Source: Irineochytrium annulatum (lineage: Eukaryota; Chytridiomycota; Chytridiomycetes; Chytridiales; Chytridiaceae). Taken from it: a stretch of DNA of 27,032 nucleotides. A program made the translations under genes and the position numbers. The notes under the pieces are model-generated. The model did no database searches. It saw nothing but the letters and a program-made list of their open reading frames with translations, and was not told the origin of the DNA. This document shows positions 11,287-22,106 of the stretch, one piece after another. The stretch is from contig JADGJL010000282.1 of NCBI GenBank assembly GCA_027600665.1, positions 1 to 27,032 of the forward strand. The letters run 5' to 3'. Positions within the stretch are counted from its first letter, which is position 1; each line of letters starts with the position of its first letter.

Positions 11287-12952
11287 ATGGCCTCGTCCTT
11301 CATCACACTGTCCCCGCGGGTGGAAAAGCTCAAGAAGACGCTGACCGACTTCGTTGAGGTGCGTTTGGCGGCAATTCACGTTGTTTTCTTCGCGTGCCGG
11401 GTCGATCCAGCGGGCAATCAGGCCTCACGGAATGGAAGATTTCGAATACTTACTGGATTCCTTTCGTTCCTTGTTTACCTGCTGACTTCCTCTGTTTATG
11501 TCTAGAATGAGTGCATTCCGGCCGAGGAGGTCTTTCACAAGCAGATGGGTAAGATGGGGACTGCTGACCGATGGAAGGTGCGTGACGCACGCTACGTCTT
11601 GAATGCGTGGTGTTAAGCTCTTCTGCCGCGTAGATTGTCCCTCCTGTGATTGAGGACCTCAAGAAGCGCGCAAAGGCTCTTGGCCTTTGGAATATCTGGC
11701 TCCCGAACTACTACGAGAACTCAGCCGGCCTCACCAACCTTGAGTACGCGGTTCTGTGCGAGGTCCTCGGCCGGTGCCACCTTGCCGCCGAGGCCTGCAA
11801 CTCCTCCGCCCCGGACACGGGCAACATGGAGGTCCTAGCCAAGTACGGCAACCCGGCCCAGAAGGCCAAGTGGCTCCAGCCCCTCCTCGACGGCAAGATC
11901 CGCTCCGCCTTTGCCATGACCGAGCCCCGTGTCGCGAGCTCGGACGCGACCAACATCGCGACCAGCATCGTGCACGACCCCGTCAGGAAGGAATACGTCA
12001 TCAACGGGAGGAAGTGGTGGATCAGTGGGGCCGGAGACCCGCGCTGCATGATGTACCTCGTCATGGGCAAGACCGACTTCGGGGCCGAGACCCACAGGCA
12101 GCAGAGTGTCATCATCGTCGACGCAAGCACCAAGGGCATCGACGTCGTCAGGCCGTTAACCGTGTTCGGGTATGACGACGCGCCGCACGGGCACTGCGAG
12201 ATCGTTTTCACGGACGTGAGGGTGCCGGAGGAGAACATGGTCCTTGGCGTGGGCCGCGGTTTCGAGATCATCCAGGGCAGATTGGGCCCAGGTAAGCGGA
12301 TTGCGTTTGCTTGGACCCCTCAACCAACCTTAGCACATTTTGTGCATCGTGTGGCGTGTGCTCACTACCCATTTTTAATCAGGGAGGATCCACCACTGCA
12401 TGCGCTCCATCGGCATGGCCGAGCGCGCGCTCGAGTTCCATCTGACGCGCCTGACGGACCCGGCCCGCAAGACGTTCGGCAAGCTCCTGGCCCAGCACGG
12501 CGCCATGGCCGACGCGGTCGCGCTCTCCCGCATCGAGATCGACCAGGCCCGCATGCTCGTCCTCGCCGCCGCCGATATGATCGACCGCGTCGGCGCCAAG
12601 GGCGCGATGAAGGCCATCGCCATGGCCAAGGTTGCCGTGCCGAATATGACGCTCAGGGTCATCGACAGGGCCATCCAGGCGCATGGCGCCGGCGGGGTTG
12701 GGCAGGACTTCCCGCTCGCGTACATGTATGCTGGCATGCGGACGCTTAGGATCGCTGACGGTGGGTTTTTCGTTTTTTTTTCCCCCCCTCCTGCCTTGGT
12801 AGCTAATTTTACTGACATTGCTTGCTTTTTTAGGTCCCGACGAGGTGCACATGATGCAGATCGCTAAGACCGAGTTCAAGCGCAGCGAGGCCCTCCGTCA
12901 GCACCACGAGAAGCAGAAGCAGACTGGCAAAGACATGCTGTCGAAATTGTGA
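11287..12952 (+). CDS. Acyl-CoA dehydrogenase (ACAD10/11 type) with peroxisomal PTS1
   Basis: Five exons (11287-11358, 11506-11577, 11634-12291, 12383-12760, 12834-12952) encode 432 aa, the usual length for single-domain fungal ACAD11-like enzymes. It is an FAD flavoenzyme that introduces the trans-2,3 double bond into acyl-CoA in beta-oxidation. Landmarks in order: the N-terminal helical domain with [38 protein letters not shown], the flavin and substrate contact segment; [14 protein letters not shown]; the C-terminal bundle with [18 protein letters not shown]; and [18 protein letters not shown] followed by [12 protein letters not shown]. The protein ends MLSKL, so the last three residues are a perfect type 1 peroxisomal targeting signal, and no N-terminal mitochondrial presequence is seen. 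This points to the peroxisome matrix. Intron 1 is 147 bp, the longest in the window. The ATG sits in a good context (CAGCATGG). Confidence 0.93.
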
Positions 12953-13574
12953 TTCGAAGTTGTAATTGAGCTCTTGATGGACCATTCTTTTTTTTCCTTT
13001 TTTCTATGTGCTTATCTCTTTTTTGAGTTTGAATGTATGTTCATGTGTTTCTTTATCTGCCCGCGTCCGATTGTCGACGGCTGGGTCTGTCATTGCTTCG
13101 ACTTGCGTGGTCTCACCTTGTGTAAGATCGGTAAATACAGAATCTCTTTCATGCCTTTCTTTTTTCACAAATGAGCTAACTTAACCGTTTGTGGGGGGTT
13201 TAAATATGATTAAATTGCTCCGAATTTCGCAGATTGTGCCGCTGTCCTTCATACTCTCTGCTAATAATTGTTCGGACATAAGTGACAGTATCCTGAATAA
13301 GATAAGAACTTGTCGCCTTGGGATCTCTCTTTCAGGTCTTGTAGTATCTAACTCAAGTGGGTGGACCTTCGTTTTATCTGCTATCGACGACAGTGGACTT
13401 TGTCTTCCTTCTTTTTTTAGTTTTTCTTCTTGAAAGATAACATCAAGGGTAATAATACTCTCTAAGTGCAGTGACAGCTTCGTACTGGAATCGAAAGAAG
13501 ATGGGTAATAATATTTCTTTCTGGCGGCACTTGACAGCCTTCAGAAATTGACGCACCGTGCACCTTCAAGCCAG
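12953..13574. other. Intergenic region and unresolved 5' end of the ABC transporter gene
   Basis: About 620 bp, AT- and T-rich. The first part is the acyl-CoA dehydrogenase 3' UTR. From 13200 on there may be a missing first exon of the ABC transporter: an ATG at 13206 opens with a basic, then hydrophobic stretch (MIKLLRISQIVPLSFILSA) that looks like a signal peptide, and GTAATA donor-like sites occur at about 13449 and 13505. I could not build a continuous spliced frame from it. Confidence 0.35.
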
Positions 13575-16500
13575 ATGGCCAGCATGGACCCCAACGCCAC
13601 GACCGCCCCTGGCGCATCCGCGGTCGAGGTGGAGCCATTCCAGCTTGATCTCTTCGGAACGCCGACGACGTCCTCGGATCTGGCGGTGGGGGACGGCGAC
13701 GCATCCGAACCGGCGACATCCCCCGTCCTGCTCAACCTCTTCGCTGTGACGGCGACGGCCGCGGTGCCGGCCCCAATAGCAAACGACGGCAATGCATCCG
13801 GTCTCTCATCACCGACGGCAGCGCCTTCCCCAACGCAGCTGCAGCTGGACCTGTTCGGTCCAGATACGACGGCGACTTCGGCCGTGGGTGGTGACGTCGC
13901 ATCGCCCCTGCTGACGGCGGCTCATGCCTTGACGCCAGCAGCGGGGCTGGCCCCGGTCCGGACAATCAAGGACCCGTTCATCCAGACCGTGACCGTAACA
14001 GTGACGAAGGTGGTCCCGACATCCGGCCTCGCGACGTGCCCGAACAATGCGATCGACTACTCGTGCTCGACCTCAGGCTGCGTCAACTACGGCGCCTGCA
14101 ACGCCGACGACAGCTGCAGCTGCCCTGTAGGATTCGGCGGGGGCGATTGCTCGGAAATTCGTAAGTGACCTTTCTCCTCATCCGTTGTGGTTATTTCCCC
14201 TTTGATTAAGGAATGTTCTTCGTAATTATTTGTTTTCCTACTTGTCAGTGTGCGGCTCCCCACTGACTCCGAACAACCTGCGGCCCGTGCGCGGGGAATT
14301 CACATGCATGTGCGACGCCGGGTTCACCGGGATCAACTGCAACAGTAAGATTGTCAACTGGCTACAACGTCTTGTCCCCAGTATCTGAATGATTTGCAAA
14401 TCACTGCTATAGCCTGCACCACCGACGACGCCTGCAGCACTTCTTCCCTTTCCGGCGTTTGCAATCAATCGCCGACCGTTTCGTCGGCGTCGACCGTGTA
14501 CTGCCATGTTGAGGGTAAGGTTGGCGGCGCGAGACCATTTTAGGTCTACGTTAACTGAAATTGACATAATAGACCCGATGCTCACGCTGGCCTTTCCTGG
14601 TCCTAGTCACATGAGTCTCTCAAGAAACACAACATCCAATGAGACTGTCGGGAGCTGTGCGTTACGCCTGCATTAATTAAATTCAGCGGAAAACCTTTTC
14701 TTAACCCTTTTATTTCGTTTAGTTTGGTATAGCTACGTTCAGCAGTTCACTTGCCTGATGCGAGACTGCCAGCAGGCAGAAATGCCCGATCAGAGCTACA
14801 ATTGGTCCTGCCCCACACTGGAGTGCCAGTGCAACGGAGCCTCCACCTTCTGCGGCGGGACGCCTGGCAACACCGTCAACCTGTCCAGTACCGTGACAAC
14901 AGCCTCGGGCGACTTCGCTTTCACATGTCCCTTTAACTCGACCGACTGCCAAGTCCATTGTGAGTTTTACCCGGTTTTCATCGCAAACCGCCTGCTCGGA
15001 CGCTCACAAGTTTAATGCATCAGTCGGATTCCTCAACACGCTCTTCCCGTCCGGCATCTCCACCCCCAATTGCACCTTCGGCGAATGCACCTACCAGCTC
15101 CCCAACGGCACCAACCAGGGCACGATCCCGATCATGACCAACGCCTCGCTCGTCAGCGAAGTCGTGGCGGCCGCTACGACCTCACCGACGGAGGCTGCCG
15201 GCGTCGCTATCGCGGTTATCGCGATCGTGGTCATCGTCGGTGGGATCGCGTGGGCGCTCGTGGCACAGGCGAAGGCGAGGCGCGGGGTCGCGCCGCCGCC
15301 GAGGAAGGGATGCAACATCGTGTTCGGGAAGATTTCTTATGCGGCGAATGGGAGGGAGATCTTGCGGGGCGTGTCGGGGACGGCGGAGGCCGGGAAGGTA
15401 TTGGCTGTTATGGGACCGTCAGGTAGGTTTCGCTTAACGGGGATGCTGTGAGAGTTACGGCTTACGGAAGCGCTTTCTGTACCGCAGGCGCTGGAAAATC
15501 TACGCTGCTCGACATCCTGGCGATGAAGTCGAAACGCGGGAAGATGACCGGGACAATCCTTGTGGATGGGCAGGAGCTTCCACGATCTAGTATTCTGCCC
15601 TTGATTGGTTTTGTCGACCAGGAGGATTTGTTGATGCCGACATTGACGGTGCGGGAGACGCTAATGTTCTCGGCAACACTGCGTCTCCCAGAGTCAGTCA
15701 CGCCTGCGGAGAAGGCCCAGCGCGTTAACGAAATCATGAACACGCTCGGCATTCTCCACATCGCGGACCACCGCGTGGGAGGATTTGGAAAGCGGGGCAT
15801 CTCGGGCGGGGAGAAAAGGCGAGTTAGCATCGGCATCGAGCTTGTAACATCACCCGCCGTCCTCCTCCTCGACGAACCCACATCCGGGCTCGACTCCTTC
15901 AACGCGCTGAGCGTCATCCGGGCGCTAACGGACCTGGCGCACGTCCACGGCAAAACCGTCATCTTCACCATCCACCAACCCCGCTCGGACGTCTACACGC
16001 TCTTCGACGAGGTCCTCGTCATCGCCGACGGGTCATCCATCTACTCGGGACCCGCGCAGCACGCGGCGTCCTACTTCCGCGGGTGCGGGTTCCCTTGTCC
16101 GGACAACTATAACGTCGCCGACCACCTCCTCGACCTCGCCGTCCTCAAGGGGTCCAACCGGTTCCGACCGTCATCCGATGGTGGGCCCGGAACCCTCACG
16201 CGGGAATCGTCGGCGCATGTCGCGAACCTGAGGGCCCGCTATAGTCAGGTCATGCGGGGAATGAGGCGGAGCAGCAACCGAGTGTCGGTCGCGACGGGTT
16301 TGGGGGAGGATGGCGCCGATGCGGCCACGATAGCGAACACGGCCACGGGGTTGGCGGCGGGCACGCCGGACTTTGAGACGTACGCGTCCAGGGTCGCGGG
16401 CAGCCCGCCCCACCGACGGCCGATGTCACAGCCGAGACTGGCGCCGCTGCAGAAGAACGAATCCGAGGCCGACGGCACGATGATCGAGGCGGGGGACCTC

Positions 16501-17596
16501 GAGTCGAACCGTGGGGGGTCGTTGAAGGACGACGACGACAGGAGAAACTCGGTCAACACGTTCGCGACAAACACGACGACCATCTCGAGCATAAAGGCGA
16601 AGCTGAAGGATAAGACGGTGGATGCACTTGACCCGCCGACGACGCCGGTCGTGAGGCCCCACCAGGTCGGCTTCCTCACGCAAATGTCGGCCCTCATGAG
16701 ACGTTCGTCCCGGAACCTCCTCCGGACGCCGACGCTCCTGCTCTCGCACCTGATCATCTCGCTCGTGCTGGGAGTCTTTATCGGCGGGCTCTACTTCCAT
16801 TCCGACACGTCCATAGCGGGGATCCAGAATCGCGTCGGGTCGATGTTGTTTGTCCTCCTCCTCCTGGGCTTCTCGGGCCTGACTGCGATTGGCTCCTTCG
16901 CTACGCACAGGGCACTCATCATGCGGGAGAGGGCCAACGGGTTCTACGGCGCGTGGCCGCTGTTCCTCGCGACCGTGCTGTTCGACACGTTGGTCCTGAG
17001 GGTGCTGCCGGCGCTCATCATGGGCTGCATCACGTTCACCATGATCGGCTACACGAGCGTGGGCGATCATTTCGCGAAGTACATTGTGGTCCTCATCGTC
17101 TTCTCGGCTCAGATGGGACTGTTGTGCCTCGTCGTTGCGATCGCCATCGCGGACGTTGGCACGGCGACTCTTGTTTCTACCATCATCATAGTCTTCATGA
17201 TGCTGTTTGCCGGCTTCTTATTAAATCAAGGTAACTACCGGTCCCATACAAATCAAGCCCTTGACACCGTTTCTCTAGACAGCATCCCGCCCACTTTATC
17301 GTGGATCCAATACCTAAGCTACTTCAAATACGCGCTGGAGGCTTTGGTTGATAACGATCTGAGCGGCGTTCAGATTACCGACTCGATTTCAGGGGTGACA
17401 GTCAATGTAAGAACACAAATTTTTTAAATTTTGCTGATGAGAACGAAAAAAGGTCTCTGCTGCGGTTGTCCTGACCAAGTTCGGGTTCTCGCTGGACGCG
17501 TACCCGACTGATCTCCTTGTCACGGGGTTGATGATGGCAAAGCTGCTAATTATCGTCGCGTTGCTGATGCAGTTCCTTTTGCGAGAGAAGCGATAA
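13575..17596 (+). CDS. ABCG (ADP1-like) transporter with EGF-like ectodomain
   Basis: Nine exons (13575-14160, 14249-14344, 14413-14514, 14573-14656, 14723-14959, 15024-15422, 15488-17230, 17279-17406, 17453-17596) encode about 1172 aa from the tentative ATG. Residues 20-140 are Ala/Thr/Asp-rich with three degenerate repeats. Residues about 160-400 are Cys-rich, with EGF-like pieces (ACNADDSCSCPVGFGGGDCS; CMCDAGFTGINCN). A helix at about 426-448 (AAGVAIAVIAIVVIVGGIAW) precedes the ATPase domain: Walker A GPSGAGKST (499-507, split by an intron), signature ISGGEKRR (606-613), Walker B LLLDEPTSGLD with D630 and E631, H-loop His664. After a Ser/Gly-rich linker, six helices (about 900-1172) include NGFYGAWPLFLATVLFD and SWIQYLSYFKYALEAL. 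The order ectodomain, helix, NBD, TMD is that of yeast Adp1, and the catalytic motifs are intact. The substrate is unknown. No signal peptide follows this ATG, so the true start is probably upstream. Confidence 0.92.
13623..13910 (+). repeat. Three degenerate coding repeats (QLDLFG units) in the ABC transporter N-terminus
   Basis: QLDLFG (residues 23-28), LLNLFA (52-57) and QLDLFG (90-95) each precede a Thr/Ala-rich run and then a small acidic/Asn cluster followed by AS (GDGDAS, NDGNAS, GGDVAS). Spacing is 29 and 38 residues. The units also resemble each other at the DNA level (CTCTTCGG, CTCTTCGC, CTGTTCGG cores). Confidence 0.65.
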
Positions 17597-17848
17597 AGCC
17601 TCTTTTTTTTTTATTTACATCTTGTTGTACGCATTGTACGCTGCATATCCCGGTATAGACAAAGCGCAATACACACTTTGATTGCCATGCTATGTTTATG
17701 TGAATTTGAAAGTAGGCCTCCAACATGAAACGAAAATATGCGAGTAATATGTACGATAAGAGATCAACGAGTTTCAGCAAAGCAAAAAATTGCGAACTCT
17801 AAACCATGTCTGCGATATGAAAGGGCGGGCAAGAAATTTGCAGGTTAC

Positions 17849-18972
17849 TTAAATTTGTATCCGTCGTGATCTTCTAGCCACATACACGTTGACTAGGACG
17901 TAGCCAACAACCATAGCCATAAATGCCAATGCGGCGCCAACGAGGGCCAGGTGGTCGTTCAGCTGGATTCATGGGATGGCACTTTATCAGTCCAGCAAAA
18001 AACATTTCAATAAAAAGCCATGCCAGCTGCTCACCCAGAGTATAAACAATGCATCCCCCTGATGCCATGACGATCCATGGTACTCCCTAAAAAAGCTCTC
18101 CTCGTAATGATGCTGCTCCTTATCCATCAGTACACGAACTCGCTCACCCTCCGTGAGCTCTCCCGATCTCAAATGCTGCCGCCAGACGAGGCTTATGAAC
18201 AGCGGCCCCGTCGACGCCATGACGGTCAAGTACGGCAGCCCCCAGTTGATCGCGTAGGACTTGAGAGACTGGACAGCGAGGAGGAAGAACGGGTGGTTCC
18301 TGGTCCCTGCCATGACGTCGTTCGAGAGACCAAGAGGATCGGTCTTCCGCATTAAGGATGGGTATTTGAGAAGCAAATCGAGTCTCCGTTTGCATCCCTG
18401 TACATTGCGTTGTCTGGCGCGTCAGCACAGCAAACATCATTTCGAAGTCAAGTGGAGATGGTATAACTCACAACGTCGAGATCAATGTACACGCCGCCGT
18501 AGTGAGCCAGTATAAAATATCGGATTGCGTCGGCCCGCTGGATGGGATATGGGTACTCGTCGTACGTCTTTAAGAACCACGAATGCTCCCTTTCGATAAA
18601 GCTTCTCGCGCTCGCGTCAGTCCAAAACTACTCATTACATGCATATAACTATCAGGCCAAAGGCGCAAGCGCAAAATGGGCTCAAACCTTGTACTGATAA
18701 TCCGGATGAAGATCCAGACACTCCTTTCTTGCCTGCCTCCACATCGACGGGATCGTATCGGTCTTGTAAGTCTGATGTATGATCTTTGGGATGAGCAAGG
18801 GCCTCGTGTCGTTCGTCTCTGCTGCGAAGGAGACCTCCGCCGACGAGATGGCGTCCAGACCAGCGCCCGCGAAGAAGAGGTCGACGAGGAAATAGGTCGT
18901 GCGGCCAACGAGGCCCACGAGGAGGAGGACGGCGACCGCGACGAAGGCGCAAACGGCATTGCGGCGCCTCAT
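17849..18972 (-). CDS. GT32 glycosyltransferase, inositol-phosphoceramide mannosyltransferase-like (SUR1/CSH1 family)
   Basis: Four exons (18972-18688, 18627-18472, 18397-18035, 17962-17849) encode 305 aa. In order: a short basic tail and an N-terminal membrane anchor (about 8-33, ending FLVDLFFAG); the GT32 entry motif IPKIIHQTYKTDTIPSMWRQ (61-80); the DXD-containing loop ADAIRYFILAHYGGVYIDLD with D144 and D146 chelating Mn2+ and the nucleotide sugar; then RKTDPLGLSNDVMAGTRNHP and LPYLTVMASTGPLFISLVW, typical of fungal mannosylinositol phosphorylceramide synthases; and a C-terminal anchor (about 272-296) ending in a basic tail RRSRR. Family members act in the Golgi, adding mannose from GDP-mannose to inositol phosphoceramide. 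At 305 aa it is shorter than yeast Sur1 but complete. Introns are 60, 74 and 72 bp. The exact acceptor is an inference. Confidence 0.9.
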
Positions 18973-19421
18973 CAGAGTAAAGGGCGCGGATGCTCAGCAC
19001 GCGGGGCGGGGAGAAGATGAAGGCACTGCGCACAGGTAGGTTCGGACAAGCCATCCATTTCTTGGTCTGTTAAGCGAAAAGATAAAGTTGCAGGATTGAA
19101 GGACGAAAGCCACGAGGGTCCTTGCATAACATTGCGACGTGCGAATGTGCTTCCACAGCTGAGACCACCCAACCTTATGGCAGTTGATTTATCCATGGCG
19201 ACGATGCATATGACTTTTTCTTTATGCATGTTGATATTCCTCCTCATTAATCCCGGCGCCGTTTTCGAACCACTTCTCATCCCTGCGTGTTTGCGTCATT
19301 TTATTACAATCTATTGCAGTATGAATAAATCATGCAACACAAAAATAGAAAAGATAGCCAAGCAGGCACAATATCAATATAATATCAATACATGTCTCTA
19401 TGCAATGGATACGATTGTGTT
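18973..19421. other. Intergenic region between two minus-strand genes
   Basis: 449 bp between the antiporter stop codon and the GT32 start codon. It is AT-rich near 19320-19400, presumably the antiporter 3' end. The GT32 promoter should lie toward 18973-19150. No named element was seen. Confidence 0.5.
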
Positions 19422-22106
19422 TCACTTCTCGTCCTCCTTGAGCTCGTGCATTGAAAGCTCGACCCCTAAAATCCCTCCCTTCGTCCCCCCGTGAACGCTG
19501 CTGCCGTTCCCGCTCGGCCCAACCTTTGGCACCCGCGTCCCGAACGCCGCCACCCACGACGCGGCAAAGGGGGCGCCGATCATGATAGCGGCGACCATGC
19601 ATGCAAACACGATCCGGGCGCGGGCGTCGTCCGCCGTGCCCTGGAGGTTCCGGCTGTGCACGGCCTCGATTGTGACGGTGGAGAGCGCCGCCTGTTTCAA
19701 AAAATTTATATGTCAGTAAACCTAAGCGGAGAGAGCACGGCTGCGGCGGACCCGGCTACAGGGTGAAGCTTGGAAGAGTTTTTACCTGGACGCTCGCCTT
19801 CCCTGTCAGCAGTCCGCAGGTGAATATCCTCTCCTCCACATTCAATCCAGCCATCCAGGCAGTGCAAAAAGCGGTGAACATCCGCACCAAGACCGACATC
19901 GCCACGCAGATCATGGCAAGGAAAATCGTCTTTGGAGGGATCTCGATCAACGAAACCGAGGCACCGATGAGAGGGAACAAAAAGGGTTCGGCAAATTTCC
20001 AGACCAATTTTAGCCTGCAGGCAAAAAACGTCAATACAGTTCCGTTGCTTCATTTCAAGGCACGCGAACCCACCTTTTATTCGCAACCTCCACCGCCTCC
20101 CTCTCCCACACATTCGCAATGATAGCCCACGTGATGATCACAGACGAGCTGGCAGCCCCCGGGAACCCGTGCGTCTTCCCATACATCATGCCCAGCGTCG
20201 TCAGCACAAACATGACCGCCGTCGCCACAGGCTCCGCAATCTTAACCCTAGACAAATAAAACGACAGCGCCCCTAGCGAGCAACCCCCGAAGACGCCGGC
20301 AATGACCTCCTCGAGCCCACGCGCCAGCCAGGAGGCGTGGATGACCATCTCCTCGTGATCGGCCTGCTCGTGCTTGTGGCCAAAGACGGCGGCCACGGAG
20401 ACGCCGAAGCACGTCGTCGCGACCAGAACGTCGAGGCCCGTGGAGGCCAGAAGGAGGGGTGGGAGGCGAGAGCCCTTCCACGAAGCGTTGTCGAGGAGAT
20501 TCAAAAGAAGGGGCACGACCACGCCTGAATGAATGTCAAATGAGATTTGTGAAAACGGCACATTGAAGTGGCACTTACCAGGTGAAATGGACGCGACGCC
20601 GAAGGCAAGCGTGAAGCACCACTCCGTCGGCAATCGAAAGACCCACCCGACGAGCGACGCGAGGAATATCGCTTCGACCAAGATCGGGATCGATCCCAGC
20701 ATAAGCGTAGGGACCAAATTCGCCCTCATGGACGCCGCCTGCAGCGACAGCCCTGCCCTCGCGACCACGGCCGAGAGGGCGACGGTCCAAAACTGCGCGG
20801 TCCAACTGTGCGGCAGGGGCAGGACGATGGAAGGGAATAGGTTCCTCGCCAAGACGCCCGACACTAACATCCCCAGCATCGGGGCCTGTCGGAACTTGTC
20901 CGCCACGCGGCCGCCGAGGACGCCGAGCATCACAACGACCGAGAGGCTGAGGAGAAGAGAGAAGGTTGAGGTGCTCGGGTTTCGGAGGACTTTAGTCGGT
21001 CGCGGCGGGGGCTGCGCTGGCGCCTCAAATCCTTGGGGCGGCACGCGGTGTGGGAGGAGTACTGGAGACGGAATGATAGGCGGAGGCGGTGCAGGTTCAA
21101 AGGGGGCAGCGGCAGCAGGAGGGTTCTGCGCCTTCGGTTGCGGTGCGGCCGGCGGGACGACGGCTTTCGGCGGCGGCTGTGGCGGGGCGATAGCTGGCGC
21201 CGGTTTCTCCGCGTCCGGTTCCGAAGGCTCCACCGCGTCTATCACGGCGTCCTCCAGATCGTCCACCGGCGGCGACCCTTGCGCTATCGGGTTATCCGGA
21301 GACTCGGGATGTGCCAGGGCGGCCACGGCCGCGGCCGCCCCACCTCCATTCCCCAGGGCCGCGACCGCCGCCGCGTTCGGAATGATCTCAGACCTCGCGG
21401 AAAGGAGGTATTCGGGATCCGGGGTGGATATGTAGGCATTCCAGCAGGCGCTGACGAGCATGGTGAAGGCGACAAGGAGCGACAGCGACATCAGGCTCGG
21501 CTTGCCTCCCTTCCGCAGCTTCTTGTCGCTCCCTTCCATCGTCATGTCGAAAGTTGACGCGAGCACGTTTTGGAACGGCAGGGATAGGCCAGTGTCGGAG
21601 GATGCGGATGATGTCGTTCTTGCTGCCCGATCAATGTGTGGCGATCGAGGCGGTGACGGGGCGCTGCTGGAAGGTACTGATCCCTCGTCGGATTCCTCGA
21701 TGTTGAGGTTGCTATGGGCCCATTTAATGCTGTTCTCAAGGGCGGTCGTGACGGACTTGACGGCGCCTCTGAAAATTGAGCCGTCCCCACCGCCGCCGCC
21801 AGCTCCATGGTGCTGATGCCGAGGCGAGCTCTTCAGGTGCCCCAGATCCCGCTGGCCGCCCGCCTCGTGGTCCGCGGATCTCCGCCGATGGTGATGGAAC
21901 GTGGGCTCCTCCGACGCGGCCGCCGGCGCGATATGCTTGCAATGGTGAGGAAGAGGATCGGGCCACGGTCGCCCCGGCGTCGAGGACTGCGAGCTGGAGG
22001 CGGACGAGCGTGCGGGGTATGGCGACTTCTTCGCCCCTTCGCGATCCCCGCGATCAGGCGCCTCCCTGTCAGATGCGATCTGGGATGGCTGCGGCTGCGG
22101 CGACAT
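19422..22106 (-). CDS. Na+/H+ antiporter of the SLC9B/NHA (CPA2) family
   Basis: Four exons (22106-20579, 20524-20074, 20014-19786, 19691-19422) encode about 825 aa. The first 190 residues are Ser/Pro/His-rich and hydrophilic. A lone helix at about 206-226 (SLSLLVAFTMLVSACWNAY) is followed by a Pro/Ala linker (about 280-370). The antiporter domain starts near 378: SVVVMLGVLGGRVADKFRQA and PMLGMLVSGVLARNLFPS, then LSAVVARAGLSLQAASMR, FGVASISPGVVVPLLLNLL (across intron 1), KTHGFPGAASSSVIITWAI, KFAEPFLFPLIGASVSL, VLVRMFTAFCTAWMAGLN and LLTGKASVQAALSTVTIEAV. These correspond to consecutive SLC9B2/NHA2 segments, including the PKATVQAA-like Lys segment. It should exchange Na+ or Li+ for H+ at the plasma membrane or an organelle. 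The ion-binding Asp pair is changed: STGLDVL (D541), where animal NHA2 has DD. Intron 1 (54 bp) is stop-free and in frame. The start is the first ATG of a long open exon; M188 or M190 are alternatives. Confidence 0.9.

Noticed and set aside
13191..13433. 80-codon plus-strand frame as an independent small secreted protein
   Set aside because: Only its first 20 residues look like a signal peptide; the rest is AT-rich and unconvincing. It is more useful as a candidate first exon of the ABC transporter.
20533..21435. 300-codon plus-strand frame inside the antiporter gene
   Set aside because: It is antisense to the antiporter exon; the Gly-rich stretch mirrors the Pro/Ala linker codons.
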